A program made the position numbers and the translations under genes. The notes under the pieces were generated by a model. That model was given only the letters and a program-made list of their open reading frames with translations. It ran no database searches and was not told where the DNA came from. From Actinoplanes oblitus (lineage in GTDB: Bacteria; Actinomycetota; Actinomycetes; Mycobacteriales; Micromonosporaceae), in assembly GCF_030252345.1 (NCBI RefSeq), contig NZ_CP126980.1, positions 1,015,501 through 1,079,500 of the forward strand: DNA of 64,000 bases. The letters run 5' to 3'. This document shows, piece after piece, positions 1-7,362 of the stretch. Position 1 is the stretch's first letter. Each line of letters opens with the position of its first letter.

Positions 1-578
1 GGCGCGACGTCTACCAGCTCGTCCTGTCCCGGCGGTCGGCGCTCAGCGCGGCGAACGCCCAGCGGGCCACCGTCCTGGCGGAGTACCGGTCGGCGCTCGC
101 CGCCGAACGCCGGGTCCGCTCCAGCATGCGCGGCTGGGAGGCCCACTCCGGTTACACCGGCCGGTACCACGGGCGGCTGCTGATGCCGGTGCATGGCTGG
201 AAGAGCAGCGATTTCGGCAACCGCTACGACCCGTACTACCGGGTCTGGCAGCTGCACGCCGGCACCGACTTCGCCGCCGGTTCGGGCACCCCGATCCGGG
301 CCGCGGCGGCCGGCCGGGTGATCCAGGCCGGCTGGAACGGCGGATACGGCAACTACACCTGCATCAGCCACGGCCGGGTCATGGGTACCGGGTTCTCCAC
401 CTGTTACGGCCACCAATCGCGGATCTACGTGCACGTCGGCGAGTACGTCAGGCAGGGCGAGGTGATCGGGCGGGTCGGTTCCACCGGCGCGTCCACCGGC
501 GCGCACCTGCACTTCGAGACCAGGTTCGGCGGAGCGCCCCGGAATCCGCTGAACTACCTGCCGTCCTGCCTTTGTTAG
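1..578 (+). CDS. M23 family metallopeptidase, C-terminal part (5' end outside the window)
   Basis: The reading frame is open from the first bases, so this is the 3' part of a gene that starts upstream. The visible protein has an Ala/Arg-rich helical stretch (about 40 residues) and then a complete LytM-type M23 peptidase domain. The zinc-site signatures are LHAGTDF (the H and D of the HxxxD site) and HLHFE (the HxH site). M23 enzymes cleave peptide cross-links of peptidoglycan or act as amidase activators outside the membrane, so an upstream signal peptide is expected but cannot be seen. The protein ends NPLNYLPSCLC with two late cysteines, compatible with an exported fold. smpB starts 38 bases downstream on the same strand. 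An ATG at 126 exists, but the frame stays open with normal codon use before it, so it is probably internal. Confidence 0.85.
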   Translation, partial: RDVYQLVLSRRSALSAANAQRATVLAEYRSALAAERRVRSSMRGWEAHSGYTGRYHGRLLMPVHGWKSSDFGNRYDPYYRVWQLHAGTDFAAGSGTPIRAAAAGRVIQAGWNGGYGNYTCISHGRVMGTGFSTCYGHQSRIYVHVGEYVRQGEVIGRVGSTGASTGAHLHFETRFGGAPRNPLNYLPSCLC

Positions 579-616
579 ACTTCCTGGTCGATCGATAAAT
601 CCGGGGGTCTGCTGGT

Positions 617-1093
617 ATGCCACGCGAACAGGGGCGCAAGCTCGTCGCCTCCAACCGCAAGGCGTACCACGACTACGCCATCCTCGACACCTACGAGGCG
701 GGCATGGTGCTGACCGGCACCGAGGTGAAATCGCTGCGCGCCGGGCGCTCCTCGCTGGTCGACGCGTTCGGCCACGAGAACCAGGGCGAGATCTTCCTGC
801 ACGGCATGCACATCCCGGAGTACACCCAGGGCACCTGGACCAACCACGAGCCCCGCCGGGTCCGCAAGCTGCTGCTGAAGCGCGACGAGATCCACAAGAT
901 CATGGGCAAGCTCCGGGACGACGGCGTCACGCTGGTCCCGCTCTCGGTCTACTTCCAGAACGGGTACGCGAAGGTCGAGCTCGGCGTCGCCAAGGGCAAG
1001 AAGAGTTACGACAAGCGCCAGGACATGGCGGAACGGGACGCCAAGCGCGAGATCAACCGCGCCATGGGCCGCCGTGCCAAGGGCATGAGCTGA
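617..1093 (+). CDS. smpB: SsrA-binding protein SmpB
   Basis: The 158-residue product has the normal family length. SmpB binds the tRNA-like domain of tmRNA and takes the place of the missing anticodon arm, letting tmRNA enter stalled ribosomes. The sequence shows the typical N-terminal barrel with the [18 protein letters not shown] segment and [20 protein letters not shown] near residues 117-136. It ends with the basic tail ([19 protein letters not shown]) that enters the decoding centre. The ATG at 617 follows a G-rich stretch. Its RNA partner ssrA lies 0.8 kb downstream on the same strand with one gene between them, a common actinobacterial arrangement. Confidence 0.96.
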   Translation: MPREQGRKLVASNRKAYHDYAILDTYEAGMVLTGTEVKSLRAGRSSLVDAFGHENQGEIFLHGMHIPEYTQGTWTNHEPRRVRKLLLKRDEIHKIMGKLRDDGVTLVPLSVYFQNGYAKVELGVAKGKKSYDKRQDMAERDAKREINRAMGRRAKGMS

Positions 1094-1165
1094 CGGGGTA
1101 TCCTGCCCCGCCAGGCTTGTTGATCACTCGCCCCTTGCTCGACTCTTCACCGGGGAGACCGGCCG

Positions 1166-1852
1166 TTGTCCAAGCACAGAGACCGCCAGTTCTTCATCGC
1201 CCGCTCGGTGTTCGGCCTGGCCGCCGCCTTCCTGGTCGGCCTGGTGGTATGGATCGCGGTGCGGGCCGGTGGCCCGGCCGAGGCCGATGACACCCCGGTG
1301 ATCGTCCAGCCCTCGGCCGACCTGCGGGCCGCCGAGTCGACGACCGCGCCGCTGCTCTCCGCGCCGCCGTCGGCCGCCACGCCGGCGCGCCACGCATCGC
1401 CGTCCGCCTCGGTGTCCCCGTCGGTCTCGCCGTCCGCCTCCGCGTCGCCGTCCGCCTCGCCGTCGAAGAGCTCCGCGTCACCGAGCCCGTCCAAGAGCCC
1501 GAAGCCGTCGCCGTCGAAGACCACCGTCTCGCCGCCGGCCCCGCAGGACCTGAGCGCGACGTACTCCACGGTCAGCTCCTGGGACCGGGCGTTCGTCGCC
1601 AGCGTGCAGATCACCAACCGGGGATCCCAGGCACACGACCTCTCGCTGACCCTTACCTACCCGGCCGGCGTCAGCCTCGGCGGCACCTGGAACGCCCGGG
1701 GCAGCAGCAGCGGCAGCACGATCACCCTCGGCGGCGTGTCGGTCCCGCCCGGCCGCACCATCACCGTCGGATTCCAGAGCTCCAAGACGACGACCAGCAA
1801 GATCACGCCGACCGGGTGCACGGTTGTCGGCGGGAGTTGTTCGGTGAGCTAA
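1166..1852 (+). CDS. Membrane-anchored or secreted protein with CBM2-like cellulose-binding domain
   Basis: The 228-residue protein starts at a TTG preceded by GGGGAGA at suitable spacing. Residues 1-35 form a short basic segment followed by a hydrophobic helix (signal peptide or anchor). Residues 60-125 are a Ser/Pro/Lys-rich linker with short SASPS-type repeats. Residues 130-228 look like a small CBM2-type beta-sandwich: there is an ITNRGSQAHDLSLTLTYP-like strand pair and a terminal TGCTVVGGSCSVS with two cysteines at the usual place. The surface tryptophans that bind cellulose in true CBM2 domains are mostly absent, so binding of cellulose is not assured. No catalytic domain is present. 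The stop codon lies 24 bases before the mature 5' end of tmRNA. Confidence 0.7.
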   Translation: MSKHRDRQFFIARSVFGLAAAFLVGLVVWIAVRAGGPAEADDTPVIVQPSADLRAAESTTAPLLSAPPSAATPARHASPSASVSPSVSPSASASPSASPSKSSASPSPSKSPKPSPSKTTVSPPAPQDLSATYSTVSSWDRAFVASVQITNRGSQAHDLSLTLTYPAGVSLGGTWNARGSSSGSTITLGGVSVPPGRTITVGFQSSKTTTSKITPTGCTVVGGSCSVS

Positions 1853-1875
1853 GATTGGCGAGCTGTACCAATCCA

Positions 1876-2257
1876 GGGGGTGACTGGTTTCGACTTCGTA
1901 CGTGGAGACAGGGGAAGCGAGCCGAGGAAGCCGACGTCGTCTCGAGAATCGGTCGTCGGAAACTTATAAGCGCCAACTCTAAGTTTGACGCTGACCAGTA
2001 CGCTCTCGCCGCCTGAGGCAAGTAGCGTGGTCTGTCGGTCTGGGAGCGCCTCCGTCCCAGCTGCCGGCATCAGCTAGGAGGCTGGCCAACCGGTCCCGGT
2101 CACGGGGACCGCGCGGCGAGATCAATCAGTGACTGGGCCCGTCGTCCGAACTTGCTCACGTGAGTCGGAGGGCCGAGTAGGGACATAGTGAGCTGCGCTC
2201 GGAGAAGCCCTGACAAAACAACGAAGGACCCGGGTTCGATTCCCGGCACCTCCACCA
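1876..2257 (+). ncRNA. ssrA: tmRNA (ssrA), one-piece
   Basis: The transcript is 382 nt. The 5' end GGGGGUGACUGGUUUCGACU and 3' end CACCUCCACCA form a 7-bp acceptor stem (one G-U pair) with an encoded CCA. The T-arm reads GGGUUCGAUUCCC. The resume codon is GCC at 1972. The tag frame runs 1972-2016 and encodes ANSKFDADQYALAA followed by TGA, ending in the ALAA degron recognised by ClpXP-type proteases. tmRNA with SmpB releases ribosomes stalled on broken mRNAs and marks the products for proteolysis. The 3' end of ssrA is a known integration hotspot, and the region just downstream contains gene debris. Confidence 0.96.
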
Positions 2258-2302
2258 GTGGAGGACTACTTGAACCCGCGAGAGCGGGGGACGGTTCACC
2301 CG

Positions 2303-2338
2303 CAGCGGCGGCGCCCACGGCGCCGCCGCTGTCGTTTC
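2303..2338 (+). terminator. Intrinsic-terminator-like hairpin after ssrA
   Basis: A perfect 13-bp GC-rich stem (2303-2315 with 2319-2331) around a 3-nt loop is followed by TCGTTTCT. It lies 46 nt beyond the tmRNA 3' end and is the likely transcription stop, after which the 3' end would be trimmed. Confidence 0.7.
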
Positions 2339-2611
2339 TGGCCTCCTTGACCAGCGGCAACACGAGATCGCGGGAGCGAGGAGTTGATCTGGAAGCATCG
2401 GAAGGGCAGCCACCGCGCGGTCGTCATGCCCGGCGGAGCATTGCAGCGGACTTTCGTGTCGCCTTCGGGTGCCTCTCGTGCGCTGGCCGGCTATGAGGTC
2501 AACGGCTGGCGCCACTTGGCGCGAGCTCGCGACGGTGTCCGTCTTGCATCGCTTCGAGACCAGATCTAGGTACGCGGTGGCTCGCGACAGGAGTCTGCAA
2601 GCCGCATCGCA
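2339..2611. other. Intergenic debris, no supported gene
   Basis: No convincing gene is seen. A 61-codon open frame (2384-2569, plus strand) starts with WKHRKGSHRAVV, which faintly recalls the KGSH segment of HicA-type toxins, but the rest shows nothing familiar and there is no good ribosome site. It may be remnant DNA from elements that inserted next to ssrA. Confidence 0.4.
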
Positions 2612-2826
2612 GTAGCTGCTGGATTCGGCTGTGGTCAGGCCTGCCTGGCGGAGGATCGAGGCTGACGTCCCTCGTTTGACCGCGGGGTGCTGGTGGACCA
2701 CCGCGATCCGCCCGTTCGGATGCTGGAAGACGGCGTGGCTGCCTTTGGTGCGGACGTGGACGAAACCTGCCTGTTCAGAGCGTCTACTACCTTGCGGAGA
2801 GGGAGGTCGGCTAGAGCCGGACTCAT
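2612..2826 (-). pseudogene. hicA: hicA toxin pseudogene (frameshift)
   Basis: HicA is a small double-stranded-RNA-binding-fold mRNA interferase. The start (2826) overlaps the hicB stop by ATGA. The first 19 residues (MSPALADLPLRKVVDALNR) are HicA-like, but the frame is then lost. The continuation AGFVHVRTKGSHAVFQHP, then AVVHQHPAVKRGTSASILRQAGL, is perfect HicA sequence in another frame, including the catalytic-type GSH histidine. Restoring one G within AACAGGCAGG (about 2766-2775) would give LNRAGF and rejoin the two parts. The C-terminus near 2620 also lacks the normal stop, so a second lesion is possible. The gene is probably inactive unless the shift is a sequencing error. Confidence 0.8.
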
Positions 2827-3035
2827 GCGGCCGAGGCGATCTGGAACGCGGTTACGAACGGCGTCGCCTCGATCTGGGGCGGAGAAACCTGTTCCAGGTA
2901 AAGTTCCACCGCTTCGCGGAGATTCGCGAGAGCGTCATCCAGGGTCTCGCCCTGGCTAGCCACGTCGAGCTCAAGGCACCGAGCGACGAACCAGTCGTCC
3001 TCCTGGTGAACCGCGGCGGTCAGCGTTCGAGTCAT
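2823..3035 (-). CDS. hicB: HicB-family antitoxin
   Basis: The 70-residue protein has the short HicB fold: MTRTLTAAVHQEDDWFVARC, then CLELDVASQGETLDDALANL and a C-terminal helix, as in partial RNase-H-fold antitoxins that bind and block HicA. The ATG at 3035 follows GAGAGAAACCC; an in-frame start upstream at 3071 has no better signal. The gene comes first in the pair (hicB-hicA order), and its TGA overlaps the hicA ATG. No DNA-binding extension is visible. With hicA broken, this is probably an orphan antitoxin. Confidence 0.85.
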   Translation of the reverse strand: MTRTLTAAVHQEDDWFVARCLELDVASQGETLDDALANLREAVELYLEQVSPPQIEATPFVTAFQIASAA

Positions 3036-3331
3036 GGGTTTCTCTCGCAGGGTGCGCTCAGGGATCCTCATTCTTAGCGGTCGCCGAGGATGTCTGGCTG
3101 CCCGAGAGTGTCTCGTAGGGCCGCAGACGCTCGATTTGGCTCAAGTAAGCGGTGAGCACCTCGGTCGAATTGTCAGGGCAACACTGGCGGCTGGCACGCT
3201 CGGACGAAGCAGCGACGGAGGCACTTGGGACTCCCGCGCCGATTCGACTAGTGGTGTGCTGTCGCGTTGACGAAACACAAAGCCCAGCCGGGACAGCGCG
3301 GTGGATCGTCTGCACCAGGCGGCTGGATTCG
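3036..3331. other. Region without a supported gene
   Basis: Several open frames cross this stretch on both strands, including a 105-codon minus-strand frame ending 22 bases before hicB. None has a recognisable domain, convincing codon use or ribosome site. It lies between a broken toxin-antitoxin pair and a broken Rhs gene and is probably decayed sequence. Confidence 0.4.
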
Positions 3332-3659
3332 GCCCGGCTGCTCACCGACCCCACCGGCTCGGTCATCGGCTCCACCTACGGTCCGTACGGCAACCGGTCG
3401 GCGCCCACCGGCACGGCGGACAGCCGCATCGGTCGCACCGGCAAACTGGACGGCCCCCGCCACCGGACAGTTCCTCAGCCTGGGATTCGCTGGTGGACAT
3501 CGCCCGGTCAGCCGTGACGACCGCGACAACGAGTTCGTCAAATGGGTCCACCGAGTTGGCAAGAAGTTCGAGAATGGCGGCGACGACATCGGCACCATCG
3601 AAGACATGAGGCGGATCCTCGATCGTTGGGTTCAGCTGGGAAAGCCGAAGGTGACATGA
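3332..3659 (+). pseudogene. Rhs/YD-repeat polymorphic toxin, 3' remnant
   Basis: In one frame (3338 on) the translation reads LLTDPTGSVIGSTYGPYGNR then GRTGKL, the typical end of an Rhs core. The expected continuation is found only in another frame as PATGQFLSLGF, matching the core-closing GRFLSxDP motif. The intervening core residues are missing, so there is a deletion plus a frameshift. That second frame then encodes a short variable C-terminus ending WVHRVGKKFENGGDDIGTIE and MRRILDRWVQLGKPKVT. Rhs proteins carry interchangeable C-terminal toxins for contact-dependent competition. The final TGA overlaps the ATG of the next gene, the usual link between toxin tip and immunity gene. No nuclease or other known motif was recognised in the tip. 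Confidence 0.65.
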
Positions 3660-4165
3660 GGACGATCGAGGATCTGACGGTTCCCGAGCTGATCGAGCGG
3701 CTGGCCGCTGAGGACACGGACACCGTCGTGGAGGCCGCCGACGAGATCGGCCGCAGGCGCGCCACCGAAGCCGCGCCCCGCCTGCTGGAGCTGCTCCGGC
3801 TCACGCCGGAGGCGACGATTCGCAACGCCACCGCGCTGGCACTCTCCGACATGGAGATGCCTGAGGCGTTCGACTCCATCGCCGAACTGCTGCGCGACCC
3901 GAGCACCGAGGGACACCGGGGAACCCTGCTCTACGCCCTCGACCCCTACGACTGCCTGCCGATCCTGGAGCTGCTCATCGATCTGGCCTTGACCGGCGGA
4001 TACGAGGTCCGAATGTCCGCGCTGGGTCTGATCAGCGGCATCGAGGGCGACATCGACGAGGAGATCTGGGACCGGGTGCGGGCGCGTTTGGAGGCCGCGG
4101 CCGCCACCGCGGGCAAGGAGCGGCGGACCGAGGTGATCGACCCGCTGCTGGAGATGTTCAGCTGA
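3656..4165 (+). CDS. HEAT-repeat protein, probable immunity protein for the Rhs toxin tip
   Basis: The 169-residue protein begins MRTIEDLTVPELIERLAAED and consists of paired amphipathic helices (for example TVVEAADEIGRRRATEAAPRLLELL) typical of HEAT-like repeats. HEAT-repeat proteins are a common immunity type next to Rhs and other polymorphic toxins; they act in the cytoplasm by binding the toxin. The start at 3656 is supported by GAAGG eight bases upstream and an ATGA overlap with the preceding toxin frame. A longer in-frame extension upstream would run through the toxin sequence and is rejected. With the toxin core broken, the gene may be kept as an orphan immunity gene. Confidence 0.7.
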   Translation: MRTIEDLTVPELIERLAAEDTDTVVEAADEIGRRRATEAAPRLLELLRLTPEATIRNATALALSDMEMPEAFDSIAELLRDPSTEGHRGTLLYALDPYDCLPILELLIDLALTGGYEVRMSALGLISGIEGDIDEEIWDRVRARLEAAAATAGKERRTEVIDPLLEMFS

Positions 4166-4393
4166 GCGACCTGACCGCCCGGATCCGGCTGTTTCATCTA
4201 CTCACCTCGCTTCGAACGCCCCTGAAAGCGACTGTGCCCATGCGAGCCGGATCGTCGGCTCGTCCGAAGGGGCCCGTCCGGACCCGAGCCGGCGGGGAGA
4301 ACGAAACGCTGAAAGTTTTCGGGGGTCGTAGGTAACCCGGTGGCCTGGACCGGTGTGTATTCAGGTGTGCGGGTGCCGACGGAAGCGGGGGAC

Positions 4394-4912
4394 ATGGCGG
4401 GGGACGACGGCGCTGACTTCGATGCCTTCTATACGGCGGCGGTACGTCGTGTGGTGCTCTACCTCTATGCCGTCAGCGGGGATCGGGCGGAGGCGCAGGA
4501 CGTCGCGCAGGAGGCGTTCGCGCGAGCCTGGCAGCACTGGGCGCGGGTCGCCCGGTACGACGACCCCGAGGCGTGGGTGCGGATGGTCGCGGCGCGGCTG
4601 CTGATCAATCGCTGGCGGGGGTTGCGGCGGTGGGTCGCGGCGCGGTCCCGGATGGGGCCGCCCGACGAGGTGACCGGGAGCCCGTCGCCGGACCGGGTGG
4701 CGGTGGTCAACGCGCTGCAGCGGCTGCCGAAACCGCAACGGCAGGTCATCACCCTGCACTACCTCCTCGACATGCCGGTCCGCGACATCGCCGGGGACCT
4801 CGGCGTCCCGGAGGGGACGGTCAAGGTGCGGCTCTCCCGGGCCCGGACCGCCCTCGCCCGGCTGCTCGACGACAACGACCAGGAGATCAGTGATGTCACG
4901 TCCCGTGCCTGA
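4394..4912 (+). CDS. ECF sigma factor, SigE-like family
   Basis: The 172-residue protein has region 2 (DRAEAQDVAQEAFARAWQHW near residues 30-50) and region 4 (LPKPQRQVITLHYLLDMP, then helix-turn-helix VPEGTVKVRLSRARTAL). It would direct RNA polymerase to a small set of promoters. The ATG at 4394 follows GGAAGCGGGGG; an in-frame GTG at 4340 lacks a good site. The next gene starts inside its 3' end, so the pair is coupled. Family members in actinomycetes are often paired with a membrane regulator, which fits the neighbour. Confidence 0.88.
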   Translation: MAGDDGADFDAFYTAAVRRVVLYLYAVSGDRAEAQDVAQEAFARAWQHWARVARYDDPEAWVRMVAARLLINRWRGLRRWVAARSRMGPPDEVTGSPSPDRVAVVNALQRLPKPQRQVITLHYLLDMPVRDIAGDLGVPEGTVKVRLSRARTALARLLDDNDQEISDVTSRA

Positions 4913-5552
4913 CCGTCTGCGGGATCTGGAGGCCGACGTCCGCGACCTCCGGGTCCTGCCGGCTGCCGCGATCCGTGCCCGCGGCCGGCGTCGGAGGCGC
5001 CGTCAGCTGGCCGCCGTGACGACGGCCGGCGTGGTGCTGGCGGCCGGTGCCGGCGTCGCGTTGGCCTGGCCGCGGCAACCGGCCACGACGGCCGGCGACC
5101 TGCCGAGCGGCGACGCGCCGGTCGTCGAGGTGCCGGCCGACCGCGAGGTGCGCTGCGTGCTCATGTTGCCGGACGATCCGGCCAAGGTGCGGATCCGGGT
5201 GCTGGACGGCGGAGCGCCGGCCGCACTGATCGACGCCACCGCCGATCAACTGCGGAAACGTCGCTTCAGGGTGCTCAACGGCGCGACCGGGTCCCCCCTG
5301 TCGGGTGCGGCTTCGGTGAGCTACGGACCGGCCGCGATCGGGGCGGCCGTCCTGGTGCGGGCGGAGCTGCACGACGCGGCGACCATGCTGTTCGACCCGA
5401 GCCTTCCGGACGCGACCGTCGAGGTGACGCTCGGCGCGGGCTTCACGCGTCTCGCCACCACCACCGAGACCAATCGGAACCTGGTGGCCATCGGCGAGCC
5501 GGTGGCGCCGCCGGAGTGCTCGATCGTCGTGACGCCCTCGCCGGGCGGCTGA
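4893..5552 (+). CDS. Single-pass membrane protein, possible anti-sigma partner
   Basis: The 219-residue protein has an N-terminal cytoplasmic part (about 45 residues, with RARGRRRRRRQLA just before the membrane), one hydrophobic helix (about 36-58) and an extracytoplasmic domain of about 155 residues with two cysteines. It overlaps the sigma gene by 20 bases. AGGAG at 4881-4885 fits the ATG at 4893 better than the GTG at 4890. The zinc-binding HxxxCxxC motif of ZAS anti-sigma factors is absent, so the role as sigma regulator rests on position and topology only. Confidence 0.6.
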   Translation: MSRPVPDRLRDLEADVRDLRVLPAAAIRARGRRRRRRQLAAVTTAGVVLAAGAGVALAWPRQPATTAGDLPSGDAPVVEVPADREVRCVLMLPDDPAKVRIRVLDGGAPAALIDATADQLRKRRFRVLNGATGSPLSGAASVSYGPAAIGAAVLVRAELHDAATMLFDPSLPDATVEVTLGAGFTRLATTTETNRNLVAIGEPVAPPECSIVVTPSPGG

Positions 5553-5572
5553 ACGGAGACGCCCGATTCACC

Positions 5573-5606
5573 GGCCCCGGTTCGCGGATGTCCGCGAACC
5601 GGGGCC
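5573..5606 (+). terminator. Perfect 16-bp hairpin after the sigma/membrane operon
   Basis: Positions 5573-5588 pair exactly with 5591-5606 around a 2-base centre, 20 bases after the stop codon, followed by TTCG. It is a probable terminator; the near-perfect palindrome would also work on the other strand. Confidence 0.7.
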
Positions 5607-5703
5607 TTCGTGCATGGATGTCTGGTGCCCACGAGTGGCTTGAGGTCACTGAGAGTGATGTGATGAGTTGTAGTGTGACAGCGGTCATGCGAGGGCGTTA
5701 AGC

Positions 5704-5715
5704 TACTCGCGAGTA
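5704..5715. promoter_or_regulatory. 12-bp palindrome upstream of pntA, candidate operator
   Basis: TACTCGCGAGTA is a perfect palindrome 110 bases before the pntA start, in a relatively AT-rich leader. Its size and symmetry fit a dimeric repressor site, such as a TetR-type regulator. No regulator gene lies next to it, so the binder is unknown. Confidence 0.4.
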
Positions 5716-5825
5716 ACAAGCTCATTCCTTGAACGCGTTCATGGTCGGCATACGTGGAGACACTCACCTTCACGTTTTCCGCCGTAGGTCCGGCAACGTC
5801 GCTAGAACTGCACGGGAGTCGATTA

Positions 5826-7358
5826 ATGATCATTGGTGTTCTCGGGGAGTCCAGCCCCGGTGAGACGCGGGTGGCGGCGACGCCCGCGACCGTGGGCCAG
5901 TTGCTCAAGCTGGGATACGAGGTCGTGGTGGAGCCCGGAGCGGGGCGGCGGTCGTCCTACTCCGACGAGGCCTACGCGGAGGCGGGTGCCACGCTCGGCG
6001 ATCCGTACCGGGCGGACATCCTCTTCGCGATCAACGCGCCGGAACTGGCCCGGCTGGACCGGCTGCGGGCCGGGGCGACGCTGATCGGCGTCTTCAGCCC
6101 GCGGCTCAACGAGGAGTTGGTCCAGGAGTTCGCGCGACGGCCGATCACGGTGCTGTCGATGGACGCGGTGCCGCGGATCTCGCGGGCGCAGTCGCTGGAC
6201 GTGCTCTCGTCGATGGCGAACATCGCCGGTTATCGAGCGGTAGTGGAGGCGGCGCACGCGTTCGGCAGGTTCTTCACCGGGCAGGTGACCGCGGCCGGCA
6301 AGGTGCCACCGGCGAAGGTGCTGGTGGCCGGGGTCGGGGTGGCCGGGCTCGCGGCGATCGGCGCGGCCGGCAGCCTGGGCGCGATAGTCCGGGCCACCGA
6401 CCCCCGGCCCGAGGTGGCCGACCAGGTCAAGTCGCTCGGCGGGGAGTACCTCGCGGTGCAGGCGGCGGACGTCGAGGTGTCCGCGACCGGGTACGCCAAG
6501 GAGATGTCCGACGACTACAACGAACGGGCCGCCCGGCTCTACGCCGAGCAGTGCACCGACGTGGACATCATCATCACCACCGCGCTGATCCCCGGCCGGC
6601 CGGCGCCGCGGCTGATCACCGAGCGGATGGTGGCCAGCATGAAACCGGGCAGCGTGATCGTCGACATGGCGGCCGCCAACGGCGGGAACGTCGAGGGCAC
6701 GGTCGCCGGCGAGGTGATCACCACGGCGAACGGCGTGACCATCATCGGCTACACCGACCTGGCCGGCCGGCTGCCCGCCCAGGCGTCCCAGCTCTACGGC
6801 ACCAATCTGGTGAACCTGATGAAGCTGATGACCCCGGAACGGGACGGCTGCCTGGTACTCGACTTCGACGACGTCGTGCAGCGCTCGATCACCGTCGTAC
6901 GCGAAGGCGAACTGACCTGGCCGCCGCCTCCCGTGTCGGTCTCGGCGACCCCGGCCCCGGTGGCTCCCGCGGTGATCGCCGAGCCGAAGGCGAAGGCGCA
7001 GCCGGCCACCGCCGGACCGCGCCGCGACCTGCTGCTCGTCGGCGCCGGCGCGGCGGTGCTGTTCCTGCTGACGGCGTTCGCGCCGGATGCCCTGCGCGTG
7101 CACCTCACGGTCTTCGCGCTGGCCATCGTGATCGGCTACTACGTCATCGGGCACGTGCACCACGCGCTGCACACGCCGCTCATGTCGGTGACCAACGCGA
7201 TCTCCGGGATCATCGTGGTGGGCGCCCTGCTGCAGCTCGGGCACGGTGGGCCGGTGGTGACCGCGCTGTCGTTCATCGCCATCCTGCTGGCCAGCATCAA
7301 CGTCTTCGGTGGCTTCGCGGTGACCCGCCGCATGCTCGCCATGTTCACCAGGAGCTGA
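5826..7358 (+). CDS. pntA: NAD(P) transhydrogenase subunit alpha
   Basis: The 510-residue protein matches the length of fused-type PntA. Residues 1-380 form the NAD(H)-binding domain I ([20 protein letters not shown] start; dinucleotide motif [19 protein letters not shown] near 165; [17 protein letters not shown]). After a Pro/Ala linker there are about four membrane helices from residue 400 on ([19 protein letters not shown] onward). With PntB it couples hydride transfer from NADH to NADP+ to proton inflow and so supplies NADPH. ATG 5826 is preceded by GGGAG; a longer frame from 5754 would add residues with no homology. pntB starts 4 bases after the stop. Confidence 0.95.
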   Translation: MIIGVLGESSPGETRVAATPATVGQLLKLGYEVVVEPGAGRRSSYSDEAYAEAGATLGDPYRADILFAINAPELARLDRLRAGATLIGVFSPRLNEELVQEFARRPITVLSMDAVPRISRAQSLDVLSSMANIAGYRAVVEAAHAFGRFFTGQVTAAGKVPPAKVLVAGVGVAGLAAIGAAGSLGAIVRATDPRPEVADQVKSLGGEYLAVQAADVEVSATGYAKEMSDDYNERAARLYAEQCTDVDIIITTALIPGRPAPRLITERMVASMKPGSVIVDMAAANGGNVEGTVAGEVITTANGVTIIGYTDLAGRLPAQASQLYGTNLVNLMKLMTPERDGCLVLDFDDVVQRSITVVREGELTWPPPPVSVSATPAPVAPAVIAEPKAKAQPATAGPRRDLLLVGAGAAVLFLLTAFAPDALRVHLTVFALAIVIGYYVIGHVHHALHTPLMSVTNAISGIIVVGALLQLGHGGPVVTALSFIAILLASINVFGGFAVTRRMLAMFTRS

Positions 7359-7362
7359 CGAG

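Noticed and set aside
2384..2569. 61-codon frame starting WKHRKGSHRAVV, possible second HicA toxin
   Set aside because: Only a few residues resemble HicA; no ribosome site and no antitoxin partner on that strand.
3058..3375. 105-codon minus-strand frame just upstream of hicB
   Set aside because: It covers the Rhs remnant in antisense, has no recognised domain and no convincing start signal.
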